Shown here: piece by piece, positions 18,473-27,632 of the stretch
Numbering within the stretch: position 1 is the stretch's first letter
Layout of the letters: each line of letters begins with the position of its first letter
Assembly: GCF_030285785.1 (NCBI RefSeq)
Contig: NZ_CP127247.1
Location: 62,001 to 126,000, forward strand
Source: Parasedimentitalea psychrophila
Lineage (GTDB): Bacteria; Pseudomonadota; Alphaproteobacteria; Rhodobacterales; Rhodobacteraceae
Length of the DNA: 64,000 bases
Direction: 5' to 3'
Translations under genes and position numbers: made by a program
The notes under the pieces: model-generated
The model's input: the letters and a program-made list of their open reading frames with translations, nothing else
Database searches by the model: none
What the model was told of the DNA's origin: nothing

Positions 18473-20295
18473 TGTGTGGAATTGTCGGAATACTGGGCCA
18501 TCACGAGGCGGCACCCATTCTGGTCGAGGCCCTGAAGCGGTTGGAATACCGTGGCTATGACAGCGCCGGAATCGCCACTGTTTCAGGTGGCAAACTGGAT
18601 CGCCGACGCGCCGTCGGCAAGCTGGTGAACCTCTCGGATCTGCTGGTGCACGAGCCGCTGTCGGGAAAATCCGGCATTGGCCATACCCGCTGGGCCACCC
18701 ACGGCGCCCCAACGGTCAGCAATGCGCACCCGCACCGCGCGGGTTCAGTGGCGGTGGTTCACAATGGTATCATCGAGAACTACCGCAGCATTCGCGCCGA
18801 GCTGTCTAAATATGGCCTTGAGTTTCAAACCGAGACCGACACCGAAACCGTGGCCCTGATGACCGAGCGCTATCTGCGCGACGGGCTCTCCCCGGTGGCC
18901 GCCGCCAACAAGACCCTCGACCAACTCGAAGGGGCCTTTGCACTGGCGTTTCTGTTTGACGGCGAGGAAGACCTGATCGTCGCCGCCCGCAAGGGATCGC
19001 CGCTGGCCATTGGCCATGGCGACGGCGAGATGTTTGTGGGCAGCGACGCCATTGCCCTGGCGCCAATGACCGACCGCATCACCTATCTTGACGAAGGCGA
19101 CCGCGCGGTGCTGAGCCGCACCAGCCTGGAAATCCGCGACGCCAGTGGCGCTGTGACCAATCGCGCCATCAAGACCATCCAGATCGACGCCGCTCAGGTG
19201 GACAAGGGCGGCCATAAACACTTCATGGCCAAGGAAATCGCCGAGCAGCCGCATGTGATTGCCGAGGCCATCCGCCACTATCTGCCGGTCGGAGAAGACG
19301 CCGTGCATCTGCCCGATGGTGGCATTGATTTCTCAGAGGTTGAACGGCTGACACTGGTGGCCTGTGGCACCGCCTATTATGCCTGCCTGACCGCCAAATA
19401 CTGGTTCGAGAAAATCGCCCGTATTCCGGTCGAGGTCGATGTCGCCTCAGAATTCCGCTACCGCGAACCGCCGATCCCCGGCAAAACAGTGGCCCTGTTT
19501 GTGTCGCAATCGGGCGAAACCGCCGACACCCTGGCGGCGCTGCGCTATTGCGCGGGCAAGGCCGACAAGATCCTGTCGGTGGTCAATGTGGCCGAAAGCT
19601 CGATCGCGCGGGAAAGCGATCTGGCGCTGCCTATCCATGCGGGCGTCGAAATCGGTGTGGCCTCGACCAAGGCCTTTACCTGCCAGCTGTCGGTGTTGCT
19701 GATGCTGGCGCTCAAGGCGGCGGCGGATCGCGGGGTGATTACTCCCGAAGATCTGGATGCCAATATCGCCGCATTGCGCAGCCTGCCCAATGTGCTGGCC
19801 GCCGCGCTGGAGCAGAACGACACCATCCGCCAGGCCGCGCAAAAACTGAGCGAATCGCGCGATGTCCTGTTCCTGGGTCGTGGGCTGATGTTCCCATTGG
19901 CACTGGAAGGCGCGCTGAAACTAAAAGAGATCAGCTATATCCATGCCGAAGCCTATGCCTCGGGCGAGCTGAAGCACGGCCCCATCGCACTGATCGACAA
20001 ACATATGCCGGTGGTGGTCATGGCGCCACGTGACGCATTGTTCGACAAATCAGTGTCCAACATGCAGGAAGTCATGGCCCGCAAAGGCAAAGTTATACTG
20101 GTGTCGAATGCGGATGGCATCGCCGAGGCCAGCGACGGCGTTGCCTCTTGCATCCAGATGCCTGACATCCACGACAACCTGTCGCCAATCCTTTATGCGA
20201 TCCCGGCGCAATTATTGGCCTATCACACAGCCGTCGCCAAGGGTACTGATGTAGACCAACCCCGTAACCTGGCCAAATCGGTGACAGTAGAATGA
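18472..20295 (+). CDS. glmS: Glutamine-fructose-6-phosphate aminotransferase (isomerising)
   Basis: Converts fructose-6-phosphate and glutamine to glucosamine-6-phosphate, the entry step to UDP-GlcNAc. The 607 residues match the family. They comprise an N-terminal Ntn glutaminase domain with catalytic C2 (MCGIVGILG), the GHTRWATHGAP loop, two SIS isomerase domains (SQSGETADTL; GRGLMFPLALEGALKLKEISY) and the conserved C terminus DQPRNLAKSVTVE. No glmS ribozyme is expected or seen, since the gene is preceded directly by glmU. It overlaps the next gene by 4 nt (ATGA). Confidence 0.98.
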   Translation: MCGIVGILGHHEAAPILVEALKRLEYRGYDSAGIATVSGGKLDRRRAVGKLVNLSDLLVHEPLSGKSGIGHTRWATHGAPTVSNAHPHRAGSVAVVHNGIIENYRSIRAELSKYGLEFQTETDTETVALMTERYLRDGLSPVAAANKTLDQLEGAFALAFLFDGEEDLIVAARKGSPLAIGHGDGEMFVGSDAIALAPMTDRITYLDEGDRAVLSRTSLEIRDASGAVTNRAIKTIQIDAAQVDKGGHKHFMAKEIAEQPHVIAEAIRHYLPVGEDAVHLPDGGIDFSEVERLTLVACGTAYYACLTAKYWFEKIARIPVEVDVASEFRYREPPIPGKTVALFVSQSGETADTLAALRYCAGKADKILSVVNVAESSIARESDLALPIHAGVEIGVASTKAFTCQLSVLLMLALKAAADRGVITPEDLDANIAALRSLPNVLAAALEQNDTIRQAAQKLSESRDVLFLGRGLMFPLALEGALKLKEISYIHAEAYASGELKHGPIALIDKHMPVVVMAPRDALFDKSVSNMQEVMARKGKVILVSNADGIAEASDGVASCIQMPDIHDNLSPILYAIPAQLLAYHTAVAKGTDVDQPRNLAKSVTVE

Positions 20296-20975
20296 GCGAC
20301 ATACACTACCTATTCCTCGAACAGTTGCGCGAACTGCGCAACCCTGAACGAGCGCTTGGCATGGCCAGCTATCACAAGATCAAGCGTGAATATCTGGGCC
20401 TGACCAATCCACAGGTCACCGACCTGACCACGGCATGGCGCCAGGAGTTGACCATCGACAAGCGCGTCGCCGTGGCCCGTGGCCTGTGGCAGACCGATAT
20501 CTACGAGGCCCGGCTGGCGGCCACCAAATTGCTGACCCAGGCGCGGATCCAACCCGATGATGCGGTGTGGCAGCTGCTGCAAAGCTGGGTGCCCGGGTTT
20601 GACAGCTGGGCGCTGGCCGATCACGCCTGCGCGGCGATCCAAAAACGGTTGATTGCAGATCCAACCCGGCTGGACGCGGTCGAGGCCTGGACCACATCCG
20701 ACAACCTGTGGACCCGGCGCGCGGCCTTGGTCGCCACTCTGCCCTGGACCAAGCAGAACAACCCAAAACCCGAAGAACTAGAGTGCCGCGATCGCATTCT
20801 GGGTTGGGTCGCCACCTATGCAACGGACCAGAAATGGTTCATCCAAAAATCGGTGGCCTGGTGGCTGCGCGACCTCTCCAAACATGATCCACAGCGGGTG
20901 CATGACTTTCTGGCAGAGCATGGCGATCACATGAAAAATTTCGCCCGCAAGGAAGCGTCTAAGTATCTGAAGTGA
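20292..20975 (+). CDS. DNA alkylation repair family protein (AlkD-like HEAT-repeat glycosylase)
   Basis: 227-residue, almost wholly helical protein of the DNA alkylation repair family. It shows repeated Trp/Asp-rich HEAT-like segments such as SWVPGFDSWALADHACAAI, TSDNLWTRRAALVATLPW and KWFIQKSVAWWLRDLSKHDP. Relatives of AlkC/AlkD remove bulky or positively charged alkylated purines. It overlaps the glmS stop by 4 nt, so it is co-translated with amino-sugar genes, with no obvious functional link. The glycosylase function is by family; catalytic residues were not checked one by one. Confidence 0.85.
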   Translation: MSDIHYLFLEQLRELRNPERALGMASYHKIKREYLGLTNPQVTDLTTAWRQELTIDKRVAVARGLWQTDIYEARLAATKLLTQARIQPDDAVWQLLQSWVPGFDSWALADHACAAIQKRLIADPTRLDAVEAWTTSDNLWTRRAALVATLPWTKQNNPKPEELECRDRILGWVATYATDQKWFIQKSVAWWLRDLSKHDPQRVHDFLAEHGDHMKNFARKEASKYLK

Positions 20976-21010
20976 CAGAGATCACAATGACGCTCATAGA
21001 GATTTAGACA

Positions 21011-21043
21011 AATGCGCCCATCCGCCCCTTGGCTGGGCGCATT
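21011..21043. terminator. Bidirectional terminator-like hairpin after the glmUS operon
   Basis: A perfect 10-bp stem AATGCGCCCA / TGGGCGCATT with a 13-nt loop lies between the convergent alkylation repair gene and the small lipoprotein gene. There is no long T-run on the plus strand, so strength is uncertain. Confidence 0.55.
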
Positions 21044-21076
21044 GGAAAACGGCCCTCTCCTCAGCGGCAGTGCCCG

Positions 21077-21493
21077 CTAGGGCGCGGCCGAGACCATAAG
21101 CGCGACCAGTTCGGTCAGCGGCGCGCCAAGGCTGCGCATGGCCTCAATCGACAACCGGCTGCCTGCGCTAGCCTCGCCTGCGATTGGCCGCAGTGTCAAA
21201 GCAACCTCGGCCCCGGTTGCACTGCGCACAAGCGCCCGCTGCTCAACCGTCACCAGTGGCGTCTCCATCCACAATCCCGGCACGGTGGGATCTCCCAACC
21301 CGGCAACGGTGCTGGCGGACCTGGAAAACGCGGCAGCGCGATCCCCCTGTGGCGCTGCGGACAGGTCGTCTAAAGGCGCAGTCTCCACCGCTGCGGGCGC
21401 AGATAAAATCGGATCAACAGCCCCTGATCCAGGGGGAATCAGATTACAGGCCGACAGCAAGACGGAGGTGAGTAAGATAAGGTGAATTCGCAT
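21077..21493 (-). CDS. Small predicted lipoprotein of unknown function
   Basis: 138-residue protein with a lipoprotein signal peptide: [16 protein letters not shown], with lipobox LLSAC and the modified Cys at residue 16. The mature part is Ala/Pro-rich at first, then contains [20 protein letters not shown] and [21 protein letters not shown] do not recognise a named domain. It is divergent from moaA (91-nt gap) and convergent with the glmUS operon. The signal sequence makes a real gene likely, with attachment to the outer or inner membrane expected. Confidence 0.72.
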   Translation of the reverse strand: MRIHLILLTSVLLSACNLIPPGSGAVDPILSAPAAVETAPLDDLSAAPQGDRAAAFSRSASTVAGLGDPTVPGLWMETPLVTVEQRALVRSATGAEVALTLRPIAGEASAGSRLSIEAMRSLGAPLTELVALMVSAAP

Positions 21494-21584
21494 AGCCGGA
21501 CTCTATCCTCTCAAATCCCCGATTGCCAACCACTTCACCCACAATTGCCTTGCCGCAGGCCAAACCCCGCCTTACCTAGGATCT

Positions 21585-22592
21585 ATGACAGCCCCACTTA
21601 TCGATCCTTTCGCCCGCGCCATCACCTACCTTCGGGTCTCGGTTACCGACCGCTGCGATTTCCGATGCGTCTACTGCATGTCGGAAACCATGACATTCCT
21701 CCCCAAGAAGGAGCTGCTGACACTGGAAGAGCTGGACCGCATGTGCTCCTCCTTTGTGACCATGGGCGTCAAGAAACTGCGCATAACCGGCGGCGAACCG
21801 CTGGTGCGCCGGGGCATAATGACATTCTTCCGGTCGATGACCCGGCATCTGGACAGCGGCGCGCTCAGCGAGCTGACCCTGACCACCAATGGCTCGCAGT
21901 TGGAAAAATACGCCCAGGACCTGTTTGACGCCGGGGTCCGCCGGATCAATATTTCGATGGACACCATCGACGAGAAGAAATTCGCCGAGATCACCCGCTG
22001 GGGCCGCCTGCCCCAGGTGATGCGCGGCATTGATGCGGCTCAAAAGGCCGGTCTCAAGATCAAGATCAACGCCGTCGCACTAAAGGGGTTCAACGAAGAC
22101 GAATTGCCCACCATCACCGAGTGGTGCGCCAGCCGGGGCATGGATCTGACCTGGATCGAGGTCATGCCAATGGGCGACCTGGGCAACGAAGACCGGGTCG
22201 GGCAGTACTGGTCGCTCAAGGACGTGCGCAAAGCCTATGACGACCATTATCAAGTCAGCGATCTGGCCGAGTCGACAGGTGGGCCTGCCCGCTATGTGCG
22301 CCTGGAACAGACCGGGCAGAAAATCGGCTTCATCACCCCGATGAGCCATAATTTCTGCGAGAGCTGCAACCGGGTGCGCCTGACCTGCACCGGCGAGCTC
22401 TATACCTGCCTGGGCCAGGAAGGCATGCAAGACCTGCGTCCAGCCATGCGACAGAGCCCCGACAGTGACGAGGCGCTGGAACAGGCGATCCGCGCCGCAA
22501 TCGGCCTGAAACCCAAAGGCCATGATTTTGACTATTCACGCCAGCGTGCAGACGGGCAGATGTCCCGCCACATGAGCCACACCGGCGGCTAA
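21585..22592 (+). CDS. moaA: GTP 3',8-cyclase (MoaA), molybdenum cofactor biosynthesis
   Basis: Radical SAM enzyme for the first step of molybdopterin synthesis. The 335 residues have the N-terminal SAM cluster ligands C24, C28 and C31 (CDFRCVYC) and the C-terminal cluster C258, C261 and C275 in the MoaA spacing Cx2Cx13C. The SAM-binding [12 protein letters not shown] and the essential C-terminal Gly-Gly are also present. It begins a plus-strand run with waaA (1-nt gap) and a glycosyltransferase. The cofactor would serve enzymes such as the IorA/IorB-like oxidase encoded at 45-48 kb. Confidence 0.97.
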   Translation: MTAPLIDPFARAITYLRVSVTDRCDFRCVYCMSETMTFLPKKELLTLEELDRMCSSFVTMGVKKLRITGGEPLVRRGIMTFFRSMTRHLDSGALSELTLTTNGSQLEKYAQDLFDAGVRRINISMDTIDEKKFAEITRWGRLPQVMRGIDAAQKAGLKIKINAVALKGFNEDELPTITEWCASRGMDLTWIEVMPMGDLGNEDRVGQYWSLKDVRKAYDDHYQVSDLAESTGGPARYVRLEQTGQKIGFITPMSHNFCESCNRVRLTCTGELYTCLGQEGMQDLRPAMRQSPDSDEALEQAIRAAIGLKPKGHDFDYSRQRADGQMSRHMSHTGG

Positions 22593-22593
22593 G

Positions 22594-23904
22594 ATGACAT
22601 CCTCTGATGGCAGCCCAACGCTGCTCTATTACCTGTACCGCAGCGCCACCGCGCTGATCGCGCCTTTTGCCTATCGCAAGGTCGCGGCCAAACTGGCGGC
22701 GCAGGGGGTCTCTGCGCAGCGCCAGCGCGAACGGCTGGGGCATGCCACTCTGCCGCGCCCCGACGGGCAAGTGATCTGGTTCCACGGCGCCTCGGTGGGC
22801 GAAAGCCTGGCGGCGCTGACCCTGATCAATCGGCTTGGCGACCATCTGCCACAGGCCCGGTTCCTGCTGACCACCGGCACCGCCACCGCGCAACAAGTGG
22901 TGGCCAAGCGAATGCCGCCGCGCTGCTGCCATCAATTTGCCCCCCTGGATGCGGCAGGCCCGGTGCGCCGGTTCCTGTCTCACTGGCGCCCCAGCGCCGG
23001 TATTTTTGTCGAAAGCGAACTGTGGCCGGTGACGCTGGTTTCCACCCGGAGATCCGGCGCAAAACTGGCGCTGGTCAATGCCCGCCTGTCAGATCGATCA
23101 ATGGCGCGCTGGCGGAAAAAGGCGCCGACGGCCCGCTTTGTCATGCAGCAATTCTCCCTGTTCCTGACCCAGAACCAACATATCTCGGACGGGTTGCTCG
23201 AACTTGGCGCACCCGCTGATCGGGTGCGGGGTGGCGGCAATCTCAAGGCCGGGGCAGATCCCCTGCCCATTGACGATGATGCCCTTGCACAGCTGCGCGA
23301 CGCCCTGGGCAGCCGCCCGACCTGGGTGGCCAGCTCCACCCATATCGGCGAAGAGCAAGTGGTGCTCACCGCCCATAAGGCGCTACTGAAACAACACCCT
23401 GAGCTGTGCCTGATGCTGGTGCCGCGCCATCCCGATCGCGGCGCCCATGTTGCTGATCTGGTCGCCAAGGCCGGGATGATCTGCGCCCGGCGCAGCAAGG
23501 GCGAGCTGCCAACCGCCAAAACCCAGATCTATCTGGCCGACACCATGGGCGAGCTTGGCACCTGGTACGCGCTGTCGCCAATTGTCTTCCTGGGCGGCTC
23601 GCTGGAACCGATCGGCGGCCACAACCCGTTTGAAGTCGCCCAAGCCGGGGCCGCCGTCATCACCGGCCCCGGCTATCACAATTTTGCCGAGACCTTCCCG
23701 CCGATGATCGCCGCCAAGGGCGCAGTCGAAGTGCATGACGCAGGTCAGCTTGGCAGCGCGGTTTCAGATTGGCTGACCCAACCCGACGCGCTGCAACAGG
23801 CGCAGCAGGCCGCGGTCGAATTTAGCCGCCAACAGTCAACGGTGCTGGACGGGCTGGTTGAGATGCTGATCGAGCAATTGGATCTGGACGCGACTAATGG
23901 CTGA
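22594..23904 (+). CDS. waaA: 3-deoxy-D-manno-octulosonic acid (Kdo) transferase
   Basis: GT30 glycosyltransferase that adds Kdo to lipid A on the inner membrane. The 436 residues contain an N-terminal anchor region (LLYYLYRSATALIAPFAYR), the acceptor-side motif WFHGASVGE with the conserved Glu, VESELWPVTL, and the donor-side motifs SSTHIGEE and LGGSLEPIGGHNPFEVAQAG. It starts 1 nt after moaA and overlaps the following glycosyltransferase by 8 nt, which suggests that the next gene also works on the LPS core. Confidence 0.95.
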   Translation: MTSSDGSPTLLYYLYRSATALIAPFAYRKVAAKLAAQGVSAQRQRERLGHATLPRPDGQVIWFHGASVGESLAALTLINRLGDHLPQARFLLTTGTATAQQVVAKRMPPRCCHQFAPLDAAGPVRRFLSHWRPSAGIFVESELWPVTLVSTRRSGAKLALVNARLSDRSMARWRKKAPTARFVMQQFSLFLTQNQHISDGLLELGAPADRVRGGGNLKAGADPLPIDDDALAQLRDALGSRPTWVASSTHIGEEQVVLTAHKALLKQHPELCLMLVPRHPDRGAHVADLVAKAGMICARRSKGELPTAKTQIYLADTMGELGTWYALSPIVFLGGSLEPIGGHNPFEVAQAGAAVITGPGYHNFAETFPPMIAAKGAVEVHDAGQLGSAVSDWLTQPDALQQAQQAAVEFSRQQSTVLDGLVEMLIEQLDLDATNG

Positions 23905-24937
23905 ACTGTTTGTCACCAACTTCAACAAGAACTTCACCGGGGTTTCGGCCACCGCAGCCAATGTGATCCGCCAACAGGCCAAACATCACGATCTGCACCT
24001 GGTGGGCTATCCACTACCGGGCTGCCCCGGTCCAATCACCCTGACCCAGGCCCGCCTGCTGTGCAAACGCCCGCCCCAGGGCCGCGATTTTGCCATCTGG
24101 CACGTGCGCCGCAACCCCGAGATGCGGGCGGCAATCTGGTCCCGAGATGTTCTGAAGCTGCCGATCCGCATCGTCTTTACCTCGGCTGCGCAACGGTTGC
24201 ATTCAACCTATCCTCGCTGGCTGATCCGGCAAATGGATGCGATTGTCGCCACCACGGATATTGCGGCCCGCTATGTCAGCAAGGTGCAGGCCGTGGTGCC
24301 ACATGGGGTCGACACCGATCTCTTCACCCCCGCCCAGACCCGGGCAACCGCCTGGTCAAACCTGGGCTACGGCGGCGATATGGGCCTAGCCACAATCGGC
24401 CGCATCCGCCCCGAAAAAGGCACCGATGTCTTTGTCGACACCATGCTACAACTGCTTCCGAAACTGCCCCAGGCCCGGGCCCTGATTATTGGCCGTGCCG
24501 GACGCCAGCACCAGAAATTCCTGGCCGGGCTCCACGCCCGCATCGCAGCGGCCGGCCTGTCGGACCGCATCCTGTTTCCCGGCGAGATCCCGGCCACAAA
24601 ACTGCCCCAGCTGATGCGCGGTCTATCTCTGGTGCTGCAGCTGCCTCGCTATGAGGGCTACGGTATGGTGCCCCTGGAAGCGATGGCCAGTGGCGTGCCC
24701 TTCGTCGGCACTGAGACCGGTTATTACCAGGAATTCTCGGCACAGGGGAAAACCGGCACAGTGGTGCCCGTCGGCGCTGCAGAGCAAGCCGCCAAGGCCG
24801 CCTTGTCGATCCTGAGTGATCCGACCCGTCATGCCACCATGAGCCAAGAGGCCCGCACCGTTGCGCAACATGGTTTCAGCGCCACCACTGAAGCCGCCGG
24901 AATCGAAGCCGTCTACCAGGATCTATGGCGCGGCTAG
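23897..24937 (+). CDS. GT4-family glycosyltransferase, probable LPS core (LpcC-like)
   Basis: 346-residue GT-B retaining glycosyltransferase. The N-terminal domain is acceptor-binding. The C-terminal domain has the nucleotide-sugar site: ATIGRIRPEKGTDVFVDTM, ALIIGRAGRQHQKF and the E-x7-E motif in YEGYGMVPLEAMASGVPFVGT... (first part only). The 8-nt overlap with waaA fits an enzyme adding the first core sugar after Kdo, as rhizobial LpcC (mannosyltransferase) does. Sugar specificity is inferred from context only. Confidence 0.84.
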   Translation: MAELFVTNFNKNFTGVSATAANVIRQQAKHHDLHLVGYPLPGCPGPITLTQARLLCKRPPQGRDFAIWHVRRNPEMRAAIWSRDVLKLPIRIVFTSAAQRLHSTYPRWLIRQMDAIVATTDIAARYVSKVQAVVPHGVDTDLFTPAQTRATAWSNLGYGGDMGLATIGRIRPEKGTDVFVDTMLQLLPKLPQARALIIGRAGRQHQKFLAGLHARIAAAGLSDRILFPGEIPATKLPQLMRGLSLVLQLPRYEGYGMVPLEAMASGVPFVGTETGYYQEFSAQGKTGTVVPVGAAEQAAKAALSILSDPTRHATMSQEARTVAQHGFSATTEAAGIEAVYQDLWRG

Positions 24938-24965
24938 CCCGCAACCGGATCTTGGGGCTCCGCCC

Positions 24966-25013
24966 GTTCGATCCTGAAATGACCACCCAGGTCATTTCCA
25001 CGACGGATCGAAC
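24966..25013. terminator. Large two-part hairpin between convergent genes
   Basis: The outer stem is GTTCGATCC / GGATCGAAC (9 bp) and the inner stem AAATGACC / GGTCATTT (8 bp) around ACCCA, with an uneven internal bulge. It sits 28 nt after the glycosyltransferase stop and directly before an intergenic element copy. It is a plausible bidirectional terminator or structured RNA end. Confidence 0.5.
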
Positions 25014-25085
25014 TTCATCTGGCTAAAAATATCCTCGAGGGTGAATTGGCCGCAGGCCAAGAGGGGGCAGACAGCCCCCTCCCCT
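25014..25085 (-). repeat. Intergenic element, ATATTTTTAGCCAGATGAA subtype with G/C hairpin
   Basis: On the minus strand the element reads hairpin GAGGGGGC-TGTCT-GCCCCCTC (25061-25081), a variable part with a GGCC-GCA-GGCC palindrome, then CCTCGAGGATATTTTTAGCC and AGATGA. The 21-bp hairpin is identical to that at 52986-53006. In the plus direction it is followed by CCCTTTT and could terminate transcription. Confidence 0.65.
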
Positions 25086-25097
25086 TTTGTCACCTAC

Positions 25098-26261
25098 TTA
25101 CGCAGCAGGCATCCGCTGCTCAACAATCTCGGCCCACCAGCTACAGCCGGCAGGAATGGCCTCGTCGTTGAAATTATACTCGGGGTGATGCACCGCGGCA
25201 GTATCGCCGTTGCCAACCAGAATATAGGCTCCAGGGCGTTCCTCCAGCATAAAGGCAAAGTCTTCGCCGCCCATCACCAGATCCGCGTGTTCACAATTCC
25301 CCGAGACCTTGCGCGCCACTTCAGCGGCAAACTCGGTCTGTTCCTCGTGGTTGACCATCGCCGGATAGCCGCGGATGTAATTGACATCCGCCGCGCCGCC
25401 AAAGGTGGCGGCAACGCCTGCGCAGATCTCTTTGAGCCGCTTCTCCGCCAGATCGCGCATCTCACCGCTCATGGTGCGCACAGTACCCTTCAACTGCACC
25501 GTTTGTGGGATCACGTTGAAGGCATTGGACGAGGTTTGGAACGAGGTCACCGAAACCACCAACTGATCCACCGGATCCGCATTGCGGCTGGAAATGGTTT
25601 GCAGCGCCATCACAGCCTGCGCCGCCATCACCGTGGTATCGACCGTTTTTTGTGGCATGGCAGCGTGACCACCCAGCCCTTCAAAAGCAATCTCGAACTG
25701 ATCTGTTGCGGCAAAAAACGCGCCCGGACGGATGGCAAATGAGCCAACAGGCTTACCCGGCCAGTTGTGCATGCCGTAGACTTCCTGGATGTTCCAGCGG
25801 TCCATCATGCCGTCTTCGCACATTTCCCGGCCACCGCCGCCACCTTCTTCGGCGGGCTGGAAAATCACCACTACGGTGCCGTCGAAATTGCGGGTCTCGG
25901 ACAGATACTTGGCCGCTCCCAGCAACATTGCGGTGTGACCGTCGTGACCACAGGCATGCATGGCGCCCTCGGTCTTGCTGGCATAGTCCAGCCCGGTGGC
26001 TTCCAGGATCGGCAACGCATCCATGTCGGCGCGCAGACCAATCACCTTACCGGTGCTGTCGCTCTTGCCCTTGATGACCCCCACCACGCCGGTGCGGCCA
26101 ATGCCGGTGACGATCTCATCACAGCCGAACTCTTTCAGCTTGTCCGCCACCAGAGCACTGGTGCGATGGGTTTCGAACAGGATTTCAGGATTTTCATGGA
26201 GATCACGGCGCCATTCGGTGATTTCTGTCTGCAATTCAGCAAAGCGATTCTTAACAGGCAT
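25098..26261 (-). CDS. M20-family amidohydrolase (aminoacylase/hippurate hydrolase type), copy 1
   Basis: 387-residue di-metal M20D hydrolase that removes an acyl group from N-acyl amino acids or related amides. The metal-binding motif HACGHDGH, the catalytic segment FQPAEEGGGGGRE, GLGGHAAMP of the dimerisation domain and C-terminal MGGEDFAFMLEERPGAY are all present. The next gene upstream is a close paralogue that shares long identical stretches (GLRADMDALPI, MCEDGMMDRW). AGGAAG lies 7 nt before the ATG. It is 16 nt downstream of copy 2, in one operon near a peptide transporter. The substrate is unknown. Confidence 0.9.
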   Translation of the reverse strand: MPVKNRFAELQTEITEWRRDLHENPEILFETHRTSALVADKLKEFGCDEIVTGIGRTGVVGVIKGKSDSTGKVIGLRADMDALPILEATGLDYASKTEGAMHACGHDGHTAMLLGAAKYLSETRNFDGTVVVIFQPAEEGGGGGREMCEDGMMDRWNIQEVYGMHNWPGKPVGSFAIRPGAFFAATDQFEIAFEGLGGHAAMPQKTVDTTVMAAQAVMALQTISSRNADPVDQLVVSVTSFQTSSNAFNVIPQTVQLKGTVRTMSGEMRDLAEKRLKEICAGVAATFGGAADVNYIRGYPAMVNHEEQTEFAAEVARKVSGNCEHADLVMGGEDFAFMLEERPGAYILVGNGDTAAVHHPEYNFNDEAIPAGCSWWAEIVEQRMPAA

Positions 26262-26277
26262 TTTGGGTCTTCCTTAT

Positions 26278-27444
26278 TTAAACTGCGGGCATTCGTCGTT
26301 CGACCAATTCGGCAAACCAGCTACAGCCTGCGGGAATCACATCGTCTTCGAAATTATACGCCGGGTGGTGGCACATCGCTGTGTCGCCATTGCCGACAAA
26401 GATATAGGCTCCGGGCCGCTCTTCCAGCATATAGGAAAAATCCTCGGAAGGCATGATCGGATCGGTGTTCTCATTGACGCTGCCAGCCACAGCCCGCGCC
26501 GCTTCGGCGGCGTAGACGGTTTCGTCTGGCGTGTTGACCGTGACGGGATAGCCCGCGTCCCATTGAACGCTTGCCTGCGCGCCAAAGGCCGAGGCAGTGT
26601 CTTCGGCAACCCGGCGCACCCGCTCTTCGGCGAGGGCGCGGCACTCCGAATCCAACGTGCGCACAGTGCCTTTCATACGAACCTGATGCGCAATGACATT
26701 TGACGCGGTACTATCGGTCTCAAATGTACCAACAGTCAGCACCACACGTTTGATAGGGTCAATATTGCGCGCCACGATGGATTGCAGGCTAACGACGATC
26801 TGGCAGGCCACCAGAGTGGTATCCACCGCCTCGTGTGGTGTCGCTGCATGGCCACCTTTGCCGGTGACCACAATCTCAAAATCATCCGACGAGGCCATCA
26901 GCGCACCGGGGCGAATGAAAAATTCGCCAACGGGCATCCCCGGCATATTGTGCATGCCGTAGACTTCCTGAATGCCCCAGCGGTCCATCATGCCGTCTTC
27001 GCACATCTCGCGACCACCACCGCCGCCTTCTTCGGCGGGCTGGAAGATCAACACCACAGTGCCGTCAAAATTGCGGGTTTCGGCCAGATATTTTGCCGCC
27101 CCCAGTAACATCGAGGTGTGGCCGTCGTGGCCACAGGCATGCATCTTGCCATCCGTCTTGGAGGCATAATCCAGCCCGGTCGCCTCGTGAATTGGCAAGG
27201 CATCCATGTCGGCGCGCAAACCAATCACCCGGCCACTGGTATCGGTCCGGCCCTTGATCGTCGCAACAACCCCGGTTCGGCCAATGCCGGTGGTGATGTC
27301 GGTGACGCCAAATTCCTTTAGGCGGTCCACCACAAACGCGGCGGTTTGGTGGACGTCAAACAGCAATTCCGGCATCTCATGCAGATGACGACGCCACCCG
27401 GTGATCTCGCTGTGCATATCAGCGAAACTGTTCTTGATCGGCAT
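26278..27444 (-). CDS. M20-family amidohydrolase (aminoacylase/hippurate hydrolase type), copy 2
   Basis: 388-residue paralogue of the adjacent copy 1, with the same HACGHDGHT and QPAEEGGGGG metal motifs and a GKGGHAATPHEAVDTT dimer-domain segment. The start at MPIKNSF is used because GGGAG is 6 nt upstream; an ATG two codons earlier would abut that site. The two copies probably arose by tandem duplication and then diverged: copy 1 has NWPGKPVGSFAIRPG where copy 2 has NMPGMPVGEFFIRPG. This suggests different acyl or amino acid preferences. Confidence 0.9.
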   Translation of the reverse strand: MPIKNSFADMHSEITGWRRHLHEMPELLFDVHQTAAFVVDRLKEFGVTDITTGIGRTGVVATIKGRTDTSGRVIGLRADMDALPIHEATGLDYASKTDGKMHACGHDGHTSMLLGAAKYLAETRNFDGTVVLIFQPAEEGGGGGREMCEDGMMDRWGIQEVYGMHNMPGMPVGEFFIRPGALMASSDDFEIVVTGKGGHAATPHEAVDTTLVACQIVVSLQSIVARNIDPIKRVVLTVGTFETDSTASNVIAHQVRMKGTVRTLDSECRALAEERVRRVAEDTASAFGAQASVQWDAGYPVTVNTPDETVYAAEAARAVAGSVNENTDPIMPSEDFSYMLEERPGAYIFVGNGDTAMCHHPAYNFEDDVIPAGCSWFAELVERRMPAV

Positions 27445-27632
27445 ATCCATCTCCCGTTGCTGCCCGCACTGTCAGATAAATAAGTTGCCTTATCAAGTAT
27501 CTCAAGGAGCCATATCGGAAAGAAAATAAACGGTCACAATACGACCACCCTACACTGCAACTGACCCGCGCTGCGGCAGGCGGCAACCCTAGTTTTTCAC
27601 GCAAGAATCGCAAAAAAATGGCCTTTTGGCCT

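Noticed and set aside
25098-27444. The two M20 genes as a frameshifted duplication or pseudogene
   Set aside because: Both copies are full length, keep all metal ligands and have their own ribosome binding sites.
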